Source: JAKACA01 sp050744865 (GTDB lineage Bacteria > Actinomycetota > Acidimicrobiia > Acidimicrobiales > Bog-793). From it: a stretch of DNA of 64,000 nucleotides. The notes beneath the pieces are model-generated. The model saw only the letters and a program-made list of their open reading frames with translations. It ran no database searches and was not told where the DNA came from. Positions 7,938-16,688 of this stretch are shown here, piece by piece. Position 1 is the first letter of the stretch. Each line of letters opens with the position of its first letter. A program made the translations under genes and the position numbers. The stretch is taken from assembly GCA_050744865.1 (NCBI GenBank), contig JBOGHW010000062.1, positions 1-64,000 of the forward strand. The letters are read 5' to 3'.

Positions 7938-9713
7938 TCAGCAGGCCGGGCTGGCGCCGGCGGTCGACCGGTACAGCCTGCCCGGTCTCTCACCTGTGTC
8001 CTCATCGTTCCGGCGTGTGACAGCACCATTCACGACACTTGCGAGGTAGCCGGCGGCCGGCTGAAGGATGCGGCTCGCCCGGGTCGGCAGGTCGTGACGG
8101 ACTTCCGGTTCGCGTATACGCAGGGCGTCGAAGTCGATGACGTTCAAGTCTGCTCGCTTGCCGATCGCAACGGTTCCGCGGTCGGCAAAGCCGTAAAGGG
8201 AGGCGTTGTTGCCGCTCAGCTTGTGAACCATGAGCTCGACGGGGAGGCGCTCGCCACGACTGCGGTCTCGCGCCCAGTGCGTGAGGTGGAAGGTCGTAGC
8301 CGAGCAGTCTGAAATGAGGTTCACGTGGGCGCCGGCGTCGCCGAGGCCGGTGACAGTGTTGGGGTCGAGCATCATCTCCCGGCAGACTTCGAGGTCACCG
8401 CTGACGAAGTTGGAGCCGAGGACGGCGTAGAAGGCTTTCCCGTCGCTCTCGAGGAGAAGGTCGTACATAAGGTCGACGGGCCTGACTCCGGCAGCCATCG
8501 CCTGGGCGAACACCGACTGGTCGAACCTCGGCTCGTACTCGACCGGTTCACGGATCGGGAAGGTGACAGGCAGCGCCGGGCCGAACAGCTGGACTATGAG
8601 CGCCGAGAAGTCGCCTGGGTCGCCCGGAGAGTCTTCCTCGGCGAGGATGGCCGCCCGAACCTCTGACCGCCGCATCTCGGCAACTCGCGCGGCCAGCGGG
8701 AGGTGGCTGATCTTCTGGTAGGTCGGGCGACCCATGAACAAGTGGTAGGTATCCAGGCTCGTCATGATCGTGACGGAGCGGGGTATCACTTGCGGGCGCA
8801 GGATCGCTCCGCGGCGGTTTGCCTCCGCGGCCGCGTCGAGCACGAGCCGCCAGTGGGTGGGATCCTCGAAGAGCTGAGCCACGGTGAACGTCACGGGCCG
8901 GCCGCTGGCGTGGGCGACGGCTTCCAGCAGAGGGACCTCGTCGATGAGCTTCGAGCGCTCGCCGCCGAGGCGGTCGAGTTGGCCGATGGTCCCAGCTGCG
9001 ATGGCCTCGAAGACGCCGTGGCCGGCCGAGCGCAGCGCGCCCGCCATGGCAAGCACTTCCTCTTCGGGTGCAAAGGTGCCCGGCACCGGACGCCCTGAGC
9101 GGGCCCGATGACCGATGGTCCTCGAGGTCGAGAAGCCAACCGCGCCAACAGCCATCGCCTCTTCCACGATGGCTGCCATGGCCGCCAAGTCCTCGTCCGT
9201 GGCGTCCTCGTTGGCGGCTCCACGCTCACCCATCACGTAGAAACGAACCGCCCCGTGCGGCACCTGGGCCGCGACGTCGACTGCGAACTTGCGTGCCGCC
9301 AGGACGTCGAGGTACTCGGCAAACGTCTCCCACGTTCCCCAAGGCATGCCGACGCTGAGGGCAGAACCGGGGATGTCCTCGACGCCCTCCATCAGGTCGA
9401 CGAGGGCGTCGTAGTCAGTCGGTCGCACGGGGGCGAAGCCGACACCGCAGTTGCCCATCACGATCGTCGTCACGCCGTTGCTGGCCGACGGTTCGAGAGC
9501 GTCGTCCCACGTCGCCTGGCCGTCGTAGTGAGTATGGACGTCTATCCAGCCTGGAGTGACGAGGGCGCCGTCGGCTTCTATCACTCGGGCGGCGCTATCG
9601 GTCACCTGGCCAATCTCGACTATCACTCCTTCGCTGAGCCCCACATCGGCCGTGAACGAGGGCCCCCCTGTCCCGTCGACTACGGTCCCGGACTTGATCA
9701 ACAGGTCGAGCAT
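7938..9713 (-). CDS. N-acyl-D-amino-acid deacylase / D-aminoacylase (amidohydrolase family 3)
   Basis: A metal-dependent amidohydrolase of about 591 residues. It starts with LLIKSGTVVDGTGGPSF and has the metal-binding GWIDVHTHYDGQATWD and GVTTIVMGNCGVGFAPVRP, then LGDAGAHVNLISDCS and the C-terminal ADLNVIDFDALRI typical of D-aminoacylases. It would hydrolyse N-acyl-D-amino acids or related amides. The start is ATG at 9713; an in-frame GTG at 9722 is also possible. It is a single gene, separated from the SPFH promoter by about 90 bases. Confidence 0.88.
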   Translation of the reverse strand: MLDLLIKSGTVVDGTGGPSFTADVGLSEGVIVEIGQVTDSAARVIEADGALVTPGWIDVHTHYDGQATWDDALEPSASNGVTTIVMGNCGVGFAPVRPTDYDALVDLMEGVEDIPGSALSVGMPWGTWETFAEYLDVLAARKFAVDVAAQVPHGAVRFYVMGERGAANEDATDEDLAAMAAIVEEAMAVGAVGFSTSRTIGHRARSGRPVPGTFAPEEEVLAMAGALRSAGHGVFEAIAAGTIGQLDRLGGERSKLIDEVPLLEAVAHASGRPVTFTVAQLFEDPTHWRLVLDAAAEANRRGAILRPQVIPRSVTIMTSLDTYHLFMGRPTYQKISHLPLAARVAEMRRSEVRAAILAEEDSPGDPGDFSALIVQLFGPALPVTFPIREPVEYEPRFDQSVFAQAMAAGVRPVDLMYDLLLESDGKAFYAVLGSNFVSGDLEVCREMMLDPNTVTGLGDAGAHVNLISDCSATTFHLTHWARDRSRGERLPVELMVHKLSGNNASLYGFADRGTVAIGKRADLNVIDFDALRIREPEVRHDLPTRASRILQPAAGYLASVVNGAVTRRNDEDTGERPGRLYRSTAGASPAC

Positions 9714-9792
9714 GACCACCACGGTACGCCCCCGAGCTTGTGGCCGACAGTCCCAGCACGGCTTGGCGGTCCGGCCGGCCCACTAGGCCAAC

Positions 9793-9861
9793 GTCTCCCC
9801 AGTCGCCCCGGTCGCCCCGGTCGCCCCGGTCGCCCCAGTCGCCCCGGTCGCCCCGGTCGCC
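9793..9861. repeat. 9-bp tandem repeat, about 7.7 copies
   Basis: Seven consecutive 9-bp units of GTCGCCCCG, with minor changes (GTCTCCCCA, GTCGCCCCA), run from 9793 to 9855 with a partial eighth. A minus-strand frame through it would read Gly-Asp-Arg triplets, but no gene is supported. It lies upstream of the deacylase. Confidence 0.9.
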
Positions 9862-9945
9862 TGTGACCATCGACCATCGCCCCCAGAGCGCAACCCGTCG
9901 AGGACATTCGCCCCACTGAACCCAACCCGTGGGCAATTTCACCTC

Positions 9946-10917
9946 CTACGGCTGTGCTGTGGTCCACGAGTTCGGAGCGGCCATCCGACCCGACGCTCGA
10001 TGTCCATGTTCCAAGGCAGCTCGTATCGAACGGATCACCTCGTCGGGACGCTTGTCGATTCGGCTCGGCGTCGACCGCAACAGAGTCCATCCCAGGCGCA
10101 CGATCTCGTTGCCCCGGACACGATCATTCTCGAACGTGATCGGGTCGGAGTGGATCGACCATCCGTCGATCTCGTGCACAACTCGCTCAGCCGGCCACGC
10201 CTGGTCGACCTTGGCGACGAAGTCGCCGTGCTCGTCGCAAATGACGAACTCCGTTCGAGGCAACGGAAGGCCGGCGTCACGGATCATGTCGAAGATCAAG
10301 CGTTCGTAAGGAGAGTCTCCGTCGGCGTCTGAGAGCCTCGCGAACCAGCTCGTCAGACGCCTCAAGCCAGGCGTTCGCGGGTCCGTCGACCTGAGGCTTG
10401 CCTGCAGCGAGGCGGGAGTCACGAGGCGCTTCGCCAGTGCCGCTGAGACCACCTTCTTCAGTTCCGAGTCGTGCATCCGGTAAGCGGGTCGCGAAAGGTC
10501 GAGCAGGGTCCGCTCCGGGGAGGTGGTCGGCACTCCCCTCACCTCGCCCCATTCGCTCTCCGACAGCTGGCGCGCTCGATGGACAAGGAATGCATCGTTG
10601 CCCCGCGGTCGTTGGGTGAATGACACCGTGACCTCTGTGATGGGAGCTCTGCGCAATATCTCGTGACGATGCGCCGCCGAGCGGTAGGAAAGAACTCCAC
10701 CCGTGGTGAGCACCGCGACGATGGCGCGGTCTGTGTGATTGCGACTCACGGACGCCAGGCGATACAGCCCCTGTCGCTCGCGGACGAAGAGACCGCTTCG
10801 GACCAGCTTCCAAAGAGCATCCGACGTAAGTCCGATGGCGCTGGCTTGGGCCGTGGTGAAAAAGGCGCCTTGCTTGGCGGCAAGTGCCAGGAGGGCGGCG
10901 ACGCGCTCGTGTCTCAT
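9946..10917 (-). CDS. AbiEi-type winged-helix protein with DUF559/Vsr-like nuclease domain
   Basis: A 323-residue protein. Residues 1-55 resemble the AbiEi antitoxin-like winged helix (AAKQGAFFTTAQASAIGLT, VRSGLFVRERQGLYRLAS). The C-terminal 120 residues look like the DUF559/Vsr PD-(D/E)XK fold: SPYERLIFDMIRDAGLP, a strand with AKVDQAWPAERVVHEIDGW, then FENDRVRGNEIVRLGWTLLR. This architecture is widespread in actinobacteria and of unknown function. No AbiEii nucleotidyltransferase toxin is adjacent, so it should not be called a toxin-antitoxin system on this evidence. Confidence 0.8.
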   Translation of the reverse strand: MRHERVAALLALAAKQGAFFTTAQASAIGLTSDALWKLVRSGLFVRERQGLYRLASVSRNHTDRAIVAVLTTGGVLSYRSAAHRHEILRRAPITEVTVSFTQRPRGNDAFLVHRARQLSESEWGEVRGVPTTSPERTLLDLSRPAYRMHDSELKKVVSAALAKRLVTPASLQASLRSTDPRTPGLRRLTSWFARLSDADGDSPYERLIFDMIRDAGLPLPRTEFVICDEHGDFVAKVDQAWPAERVVHEIDGWSIHSDPITFENDRVRGNEIVRLGWTLLRSTPSRIDKRPDEVIRSIRAALEHGHRASGRMAAPNSWTTAQP

Positions 10918-10971
10918 AGCTCGGATTATCCGCGGCGTACATACCGTTTTACCTACCGCCGAAGTCGCTAG

Positions 10972-10992
10972 TTATCCACATCTCTGTCCACA
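10972..10992 (+). promoter_or_regulatory. Two DnaA-box-like sites
   Basis: TTATCCACA (10972-10980) matches the consensus DnaA box, and CTGTCCACA (10984-10992) differs by one base from the actinobacterial TTGTCCACA. They lie between the divergent AbiEi-like gene and purU. No dnaA, dnaN or AT-rich unwinding region is present, so this is not an origin as seen here. Confidence 0.45.
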
Positions 10993-11104
10993 GGCTCTCG
11001 GACTTCCGGGGCGGCCGGAGCGGAGATCACGACCTTCCCGCCTGGGAATCTTCACGGAACGAACGCGCCTGCAAGGTCCCGCCGATCCGTGATAGAGCCG
11101 AGAG

Positions 11105-11965
11105 GTGACCACAACGAATCTCGTCCTGACCCTGTCGTGCAGAGACCACATCGGCATCGTCGCCAGAGTCTCGCAACTCCTGGCTGCCTCGGGGCTCAAC
11201 ATCATCGAGAGTCAGCAGTTCGGCGACTCCGCGACGGACACCTTCTTCATGCGGGTGCAGGCCCAGGGAAGCGATACGGACCTGGCCGGCTTCCGGCAGC
11301 GCATGTCCGTCATGGGTAGCGAACTGGCGATGTCCTGGCAGATATACGACATGTCCCAGCACCCACGGGTACTCGTGCTCGTGAGCCGCTTCGGGCACTG
11401 CTTGAACGACTTGCTCTACCGCCGCGATAGTGGGTTGCTGCACGCAGAGGTCGTAGCTGTCGTGTCGAACCACGCGGACTTTGCCGGACTGTCCGCCTCA
11501 TACGACACAGAGTTCCACCATCTTCCGATAGATCGCGACGATCCTGCCGCCAAGGCGCGCCAGGAGGCGGCGCTCGGCGAGTTGATCGATGGGCTCTCCG
11601 TGGACCTGGTCGTGCTCGCCCGCTACATGCAGGTGCTGTCACCCGAGCTCGCAGGGCGTCTTGCGGGGCGGGCGATCAACATCCATCACGGCCTGCTCCC
11701 AAGCTTCAAGGGTGCAAGGCCCTACCACCAGGCTTTCGACCGGGGAGTGAAGGTCATCGGCGCTACCGCCCATTACCTGACCTCGGACCTCGACGAAGGC
11801 CCGATCATCTCCCAGGCGGTGGCCGAAGTCGACCACCGGGCCGGGCCAGAGCGGCTAGCTGCAATCGGTCGCGACCTGGAGTGCAGCGCTCTCGCCCGGG
11901 CGGTGGAGTGGCACGTCGACCATCGGGTACTGCTCAACGGCCCTAAGACGGTGGTCTTCTCCTGA
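11105..11965 (+). CDS. purU: Formyltetrahydrofolate deformylase
   Basis: A 286-residue enzyme that hydrolyses 10-formyl-THF to THF and formate. The N-terminus is an ACT domain (LVLTLSCRDHIGIVARVSQL, residues 4-23). The formyltransferase domain follows from about residue 85, with the catalytic region NIHHGLLPSFKGARPYHQAF and the conserved Asp in HYLTSDLDEGPII. The start is GTG at 11105. It stands alone, divergent from the AbiEi-like gene. Confidence 0.95.
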   Translation: MTTTNLVLTLSCRDHIGIVARVSQLLAASGLNIIESQQFGDSATDTFFMRVQAQGSDTDLAGFRQRMSVMGSELAMSWQIYDMSQHPRVLVLVSRFGHCLNDLLYRRDSGLLHAEVVAVVSNHADFAGLSASYDTEFHHLPIDRDDPAAKARQEAALGELIDGLSVDLVVLARYMQVLSPELAGRLAGRAINIHHGLLPSFKGARPYHQAFDRGVKVIGATAHYLTSDLDEGPIISQAVAEVDHRAGPERLAAIGRDLECSALARAVEWHVDHRVLLNGPKTVVFS

Positions 11966-12029
11966 GCTCCCATGCCCCCGGCGATCCAACCCCAGTGGTG
12001 TCGGGGATGCGCTCATGGCACCACGCCCC

Positions 12030-12058
12030 GCCCTAGCCCTAGCCCTAGCCCTAGCCCT
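12030..12058. repeat. GCCCTA hexamer repeat, about 4.8 copies
   Basis: GCCCTA is repeated head to tail at 12030-12053, with a partial fifth unit to 12058. It sits between the convergent purU and FAD oxidoreductase genes. It resembles a telomere-type hexamer by chance; no replicon end is implied. Confidence 0.85.
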
Positions 12059-12094
12059 CGGCGGTGCCGCCGCGCCGGCCATGAACGCTTGCAG

Positions 12095-13498
12095 TTACGA
12101 GTCGAAGCCCATGCCGAGCCTGTCGAGGGAGCGCAGCCAGACGTCGCGGCGCCCCTCGTGGACGTCCGCCCTCGCCAAGGAGCGGCGTGTCAGCTGCACA
12201 CCAAGATACGCGAGCGGCTCGGGCGGGAAGGGAAGCGGGCGCCTCCGAACCATCTCGAGAGCCGTCAACTCGGTCGCCTGCCCGCTCAGCAAGTCGAGCA
12301 TGACGTTGGCGCCGAACCTCGTGGCGCCGACGCCAAGTCCCGTATAGCCAAGCGCGTAGGCAACCCGACCGCGGCCGGCAGTCCCGAACATCGCACAAAA
12401 GCGTGTGCATGTGTCGATCGCACCGCCCCACCGGTGGCTGAAACGCAAGCCCTCCAGCTGTGGGAACGTCTCGAAGAACTGGTGCGCCAATAGCGAGAAG
12501 GTGGCGTCCCGCTGGTCGTAAGCGGGCAGCACCTTGCGACCGAGATGGTAAATGGCGTCGTAGCCACCCCACAGGATGCGATTGTCGGCGGTGAGCCGGT
12601 AGTAGTGAAACTGGTTGCCCATGTCGCCGATCCCCTGCCGGTGCCGCCAGCCGATGGCGTCCCGCTGCGCCGAGCTCAGCGGCTCCGTCATGAGGACGTA
12701 GTCGTAGACGGGAATCGTGTGAAACCTGATCCTCGACAGCAAGGGCCGAAAGGCGTTAGTGCAGAGCGCCACCTTGTCGGCGCGGATATCGCCTCGCTCG
12801 GTCTGCAGCACGACGCCACGGCGGTCGCTCGAAAGCCCGGCGGCAGCGGTGTGCTCGGCAATTTGGACGCCGGCTGCCTCGACGGCGCCGGCTAGCCCCC
12901 AGGCGAGAGAAGCTGGATCCACCAGCGCAGTGCTCTCACGGTCCCAGAGGCCGCCCAAGTAGGTAGGTGATCCCACTTCGGCCCGCACGGCGTCCTCGTC
13001 CAGGAAGCCGGGGTCCGTCGACAGCTCGCGCACCTGGTACGGCTCGGTCGCAACGGTCAGCTCGCCGGTGCGCTCGAAGGCGCAGTCGATCCCGTACCGG
13101 GCGACGGTGGCCCCGATCTCGTCCAGGTTCTCGCGCCCGAGGCGGGCAAGCCGCTCGTACTCGGCTGAGTAGCGAGAGCGACCGTTGGCCTCGCCGTGCG
13201 TCACGCTGGCTGCGCAAAAGCCTCCGTTGCGCCCGGTGGCAGCCCAGGCGACACGCTCAGCCTCGACGAGCACCACGTCGCGGGAAGGGTCGCGTTCCTT
13301 GGCGAGCAGAGCCGTCCAGAGCCCGGAGTAGCCACCACCGACGACCACGAGGTCAGTCCTCCTGGGCCCTGCAAGTGGCGGTCGCGGAGCGGGTCGATCG
13401 GCACGATCCAACCAGAACGGCACAGTGCCGGCGTCCCGCCAAGACGTCTCCGACGACGCCGTGACCCGAGGCTGGCTTCTCGTCATCGCCGTCATCAT
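12095..13498 (-). CDS. FAD-dependent oxidoreductase (DAO family)
   Basis: A 467-residue flavoprotein of the D-amino-acid-oxidase/glycine-oxidase/PuuB class. The dinucleotide-binding motif is TDLVVVGGGYSGLWTALLA near residue 48, followed by VVLVEAERVAWAATGRNGGF, typical of gamma-glutamylputrescine oxidase-like enzymes, and the C-terminal YALGYTGLGVGATRFGAN that closes over FAD. It would oxidise an amine or amino acid to an imine with release of peroxide or use of an acceptor. The ATG ATG start leaves the first of two choices open. The substrate is unknown. Confidence 0.88.
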   Translation of the reverse strand: MMTAMTRSQPRVTASSETSWRDAGTVPFWLDRADRPAPRPPLAGPRRTDLVVVGGGYSGLWTALLAKERDPSRDVVLVEAERVAWAATGRNGGFCAASVTHGEANGRSRYSAEYERLARLGRENLDEIGATVARYGIDCAFERTGELTVATEPYQVRELSTDPGFLDEDAVRAEVGSPTYLGGLWDRESTALVDPASLAWGLAGAVEAAGVQIAEHTAAAGLSSDRRGVVLQTERGDIRADKVALCTNAFRPLLSRIRFHTIPVYDYVLMTEPLSSAQRDAIGWRHRQGIGDMGNQFHYYRLTADNRILWGGYDAIYHLGRKVLPAYDQRDATFSLLAHQFFETFPQLEGLRFSHRWGGAIDTCTRFCAMFGTAGRGRVAYALGYTGLGVGATRFGANVMLDLLSGQATELTALEMVRRRPLPFPPEPLAYLGVQLTRRSLARADVHEGRRDVWLRSLDRLGMGFDS

Positions 13499-13619
13499 AT
13501 GGATGCCCGGTACAAAGCCTCAGGACTCACGCCGGGGCGACTGTCAGGCGGCCGTCAAGTGGCGCGGGGAGGCACTCGCTCCCATCGGCGCTGCGCGCAA
13601 AGCAAGTCTCCCTGGACAC

Positions 13620-14108
13620 TCACCGAGAGATCGGTCCCCGGGTGGGGCGGACGGCCGCTACGTAGATGGCGCACGGGTTGCCCGGCTGCCAGTCCGGCAG
13701 CGGGTCGATGGTGTCTACCATCACGAAGCCTCTTGCCTCCCAGAACCCCCTCGTCGCTTCGTAGGGCTCGTAGCCCGCTGAGGCATCGAGGGTCTTGGCC
13801 TCGACGAGGCTCACACCACCGGCGGCCAACACGCCCAGCACGTGCTCGAGCAGCAGCGTGCCGACTCCACGGCGCCGCCGGGCGGGGTCGACGGCGATCC
13901 ACAAGATCTCGCTGACCGCCGGCGAGCGCTGATCGACCACGGCAAATCCGGCAATGCCGTCGCGGTCGACGATCACCCATCCGCCATGGCGGCCGGCGTC
14001 TATGGATACTTTGCCGGGGACGTCATCGGTGAAGTAGCCGGGTAGGCGCCGGACGATGTCAGCCAGCGCCGGTACGTCGTCAGGAAGCAACTTGCGGACT
14101 TGGAGCAC
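13620..14108 (-). CDS. GNAT-family N-acetyltransferase
   Basis: About 162 residues from GTG at 14108 (VLQVRKLLPDDVPALADIV), chosen because family similarity begins there; an upstream in-frame start at 14159 would add 17 Arg/Ser-rich residues. The acetyl-CoA loop is VDPARRRRGVGTLLLEHVL, and the C-terminus FWEARGFVMV is typical GNAT. The substrate cannot be predicted. It lies between the FAD oxidoreductase and the ABC exporter genes on the same strand. Confidence 0.85.
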   Translation of the reverse strand: MLQVRKLLPDDVPALADIVRRLPGYFTDDVPGKVSIDAGRHGGWVIVDRDGIAGFAVVDQRSPAVSEILWIAVDPARRRRGVGTLLLEHVLGVLAAGGVSLVEAKTLDASAGYEPYEATRGFWEARGFVMVDTIDPLPDWQPGNPCAIYVAAVRPTRGPISR

Positions 14109-14206
14109 GCCGTCAAACCTCCGGGAATCCGCTCGACGAGATCCGCGCCTCGACGTCATAGGCGCCGACCTCGCTCGTTACCGTGTCGGTCAGGGCCATG
14201 GCCGGG

Positions 14207-15553
14207 CTATCGGGAGGCGCGGACAAGGAGCTCGCGAACGCGGACCCTGCCACCGGTGCGCAGGACGGCCCGGCGGTAGATGTAGGCGGCAAACGTCGCC
14301 ATGCCGACTGTCGCGCCGACACTGATCAGCACTGAGGCCAGGAACTCCCACCAGGTGACCTGGCTCAGTCCGACCAGCACGGACATGCAGAACGGTGCCG
14401 TGGGTGGAAGGTAGGCGAGGACCTTGAACACGGCGTCCGGGGTCCCTGAGCTTGCCACGGTGAGCGAGAACACGTAGCCCAGCAAGATCGGGATGCTGAG
14501 CGGCAAAGCCAGCGTCTGGACCTGGTCCTGCCGCTCCGCCGTCGAGCCCGCTGCGGCGTACATCCAACAATAAAAGGCGTACCCGAGGACGAGCCAGAGC
14601 AACTCCGACAACAGGGCCAGCGGCGCCGCGCCGCGCAATAGATCAGACCCTACGCCGGCAGAGACGGCGAGCGCGAACCCGACGATGAGAGCCGCCTGGC
14701 CCATGGCGACCAGACCGATGCCCAGCACCTTGCCCCCGAGGAGCTGGATCGGCCGCACCGTCGCCAGCAAGACCTCCACGACTCGGCTCGACTTCTCTTG
14801 CATGACGCCCATCAGGATCCATGTGCAGTACTGCGTGAGCATGAGAAACATGAGCACGATCCCGATCACCGACATTCCGCTCGTTCCGCTCTTCGCGCCC
14901 GATCGAAGGGTGTGTACCGGCACCGACTTGGAGTTGGTCACTTGAGCAGCCTGCGCCGCGGTGAGCCCCGCTACCTGGTACGCCTTCAGCACGCCGAGAT
15001 ACTCCGCCACTTCCTGGACGAAGGATGGGTCGGCGGGCGAGCTCGCGGCCGCAGCGGGTTGATCGAGTAGAACCTCGTCGCCGTCCACGATCGCGAGATC
15101 CACCTTGTCGGATCGCAGATCTGCCTCTGCCACTGCCAACGATGGCTCCGTCACAAGGGACATCGCGTCGCTGTTCTGGGAGGCGGCGGCGTTCATAAGC
15201 TGCTTCGCCTCCGGAGACAGCCTCCCGACGACGCCGACCGCCTGCGTTGTCGGCCCTGAGCTGCCGTGAATCGTCGGGATGATTATGGCGGCGGCGACAG
15301 CGACAAGGATGACTACGGTGCCGACGCGGAAGAGTCGTCCCCGAAGGCGCTCTCGGATCTCGCGCATCGCAATGACGCCGACATCGCCGAGCCGGTCGCT
15401 GGCGCCCGGTCGCGCCCTGCGCGGTACGCGGGTGGAGCGGGCCGTGCCGGCCCCGGCGGTGTCAGGACCTTGGCGGCGGCGGCGTCGCCTGAAGGCCCAG
15501 ACTCGCGTGATGGCAACCGCCGCTACCACAAGGGCGATGTAGAGGACCCTCAC
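14207..15553 (-). CDS. ABC-2 type exporter permease (NatB-like)
   Basis: A 448-residue permease. A first helix at residues 1-20 (YIALVVAAVAITRVWAF) is followed by an Arg-rich loop, then a REIRERLRGRLFRVGTV entry into the second helix, a large extracytoplasmic domain (about 95-220) and five further hydrophobic segments. The pattern matches ABC2_membrane_3 / NatB proteins. Motifs include MGVMQEKSSRVVEVLLATVR, the usual coupling element of this family. The start overlaps the stop of the ATPase gene, so both proteins are made together and should form a heteromeric exporter. Confidence 0.9.
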   Translation of the reverse strand: MRVLYIALVVAAVAITRVWAFRRRRRRQGPDTAGAGTARSTRVPRRARPGASDRLGDVGVIAMREIRERLRGRLFRVGTVVILVAVAAAIIIPTIHGSSGPTTQAVGVVGRLSPEAKQLMNAAASQNSDAMSLVTEPSLAVAEADLRSDKVDLAIVDGDEVLLDQPAAAASSPADPSFVQEVAEYLGVLKAYQVAGLTAAQAAQVTNSKSVPVHTLRSGAKSGTSGMSVIGIVLMFLMLTQYCTWILMGVMQEKSSRVVEVLLATVRPIQLLGGKVLGIGLVAMGQAALIVGFALAVSAGVGSDLLRGAAPLALLSELLWLVLGYAFYCWMYAAAGSTAERQDQVQTLALPLSIPILLGYVFSLTVASSGTPDAVFKVLAYLPPTAPFCMSVLVGLSQVTWWEFLASVLISVGATVGMATFAAYIYRRAVLRTGGRVRVRELLVRASR

Positions 15554-16446
15554 GCCAGCGCCTCCCGGAAGACCTCGGAGAGCCGCCTGCGCTCGAAGGA
15601 GAACTGGGTTACCCGGCCCGCTTGTGTCGCCGCCCGCAGGACCTCGTCACTGTCGACCCCATCGTCCAGAGCTAAGCGAACGGCCCCGCCGTCGATCTCG
15701 GACACCACGACGCCAGGCAGGCGACGTGCCCAGTCAGCGGTCCGGTTGCCCTCGATGCGGACCAAAAGCCGCCGAGCCCCGCTCGTGGTCAGGTCGTCCA
15801 CAGTGCCTGACACGACCAGACGGCCATGATCGATGATGGTCACCCGCTGGCAGAGATCCTCCACTTGGTCGAGCTGGTGGCTACTGAAGAGCACGCAGCG
15901 GCCGTCACCCGCCTGATCGACCAGTACCTGGCCGATCTCGTCGATGCCAGTTGGGTCGAGGCCAGACAATGGCTCGTCCAACACAAGCAGCTCAGGGTCG
16001 TGTACGAGAGCTGCAGCCAGCTGAACGCGTTGCTGGTTGCCGTGGGACAGGGTCTCGACCTTGGACTCCCGGCGATCGGCAATCTCGAGCCGTTCGAGCC
16101 AGGCGTCGGCGGCGGCAGCGGCGTCCGTGCCGCTCATTCCGTGCAGTCGCCCGAGGTACTCGATCTGCTGACCGACGAGCATGCCGGGATAGAGCCCGCG
16201 TTCCTCAGGCATGTACCCGAAGCGCCGGCGTTCTGTCTGCCCGACGGGCGACCCGTTCCATCGGACGGACCCGGCGTCGAGATCAGTGAGACCAAAGATG
16301 GCCCGCATCGTCGTCGTCTTCCCGGCACCGTTTGGCCCGAGGAAGCCCACTACCTCCCCGGCCGGTACTTGGAAGGACAGATCGTCCAGAGCCGTCAGCG
16401 CCCCATATGCCCGGCGCAGTCCCTCGACCTCGAGTAGAGCTACCAC
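15550..16446 (-). CDS. ABC exporter ATPase (NatA-like)
   Basis: A 298-residue ATPase of the drug/sodium-export group. Walker A is GPNGAGKTTTMRA, the signature LSHGNQQRVQ, and Walker B ELLVLDEPLSGLDPTG. The signature has LSHGN rather than LSGGQ, which is usual in the NatA group. A C-terminal extension of about 80 residues follows the ABC domain. It starts at 16446 and is the first gene of the two-gene operon with the permease. Confidence 0.92.
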   Translation of the reverse strand: MVALLEVEGLRRAYGALTALDDLSFQVPAGEVVGFLGPNGAGKTTTMRAIFGLTDLDAGSVRWNGSPVGQTERRRFGYMPEERGLYPGMLVGQQIEYLGRLHGMSGTDAAAAADAWLERLEIADRRESKVETLSHGNQQRVQLAAALVHDPELLVLDEPLSGLDPTGIDEIGQVLVDQAGDGRCVLFSSHQLDQVEDLCQRVTIIDHGRLVVSGTVDDLTTSGARRLLVRIEGNRTADWARRLPGVVVSEIDGGAVRLALDDGVDSDEVLRAATQAGRVTQFSFERRRLSEVFREALA

Positions 16447-16574
16447 AGCACCAGGCTATTGCACCCTTTCTGCAGGGACGTGCTCCGGTGCCCAGCGGCG
16501 GTCACCATCCTCAGCGCTCGCAGCGGTGTCTCCGGGCATCTAACCTTGCACTGACACCAGACAAAGGAGTTCAG

Positions 16575-16688
16575 ATGCGCCAAGCGTTCATGTCCATCGG
16601 AAGGGCTTTTAAGACCTGCACGGAGGGTATGACGCTTGGCACGCAAGACACTGAATTTGGGCATACTGGCGCACGTAGACGCCGGTAA
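16575..16688 (+). CDS. Possible 37-residue leader ORF before the ribosomal protection gene
   Basis: AAAGGAG lies 6 nt before ATG 16575, a stronger ribosome site than the one for the main gene. The frame encodes 37 residues (MRQAFMSIGRAFKTCTEGM...) and ends at TAA 16688, overlapping the TTG start of the GTPase gene at 16636 in another frame. Leader peptides precede some tet(M)-type genes and control them by attenuation. Here the arrangement is an overlap, not the classical leader, so regulation by it is only a suggestion. Confidence 0.4.
   Translation: MRQAFMSIGRAFKTCTEGMTLGTQDTEFGHTGARRRR

Noticed and set aside
9595..9942. Collagen-like Gly-Asp-Arg repeat protein on the minus strand
   Set aside because: It is the translation of a 9-bp DNA repeat beside the deacylase promoter, with no ribosome site.
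9946..10917. Complete type IV toxin-antitoxin system
   Set aside because: Only an AbiEi-like domain is present; the AbiEii toxin gene is absent and the C-terminus looks like a DUF559 nuclease fold.
10972..10992. Chromosomal replication origin
   Set aside because: No dnaA/dnaN/gyrB genes, only two boxes and no AT-rich unwinding element.
12030..12058. Telomere-like hexamer repeat
   Set aside because: Only about five units in the middle of ordinary genes; no replicon end or telomere protein gene is nearby.
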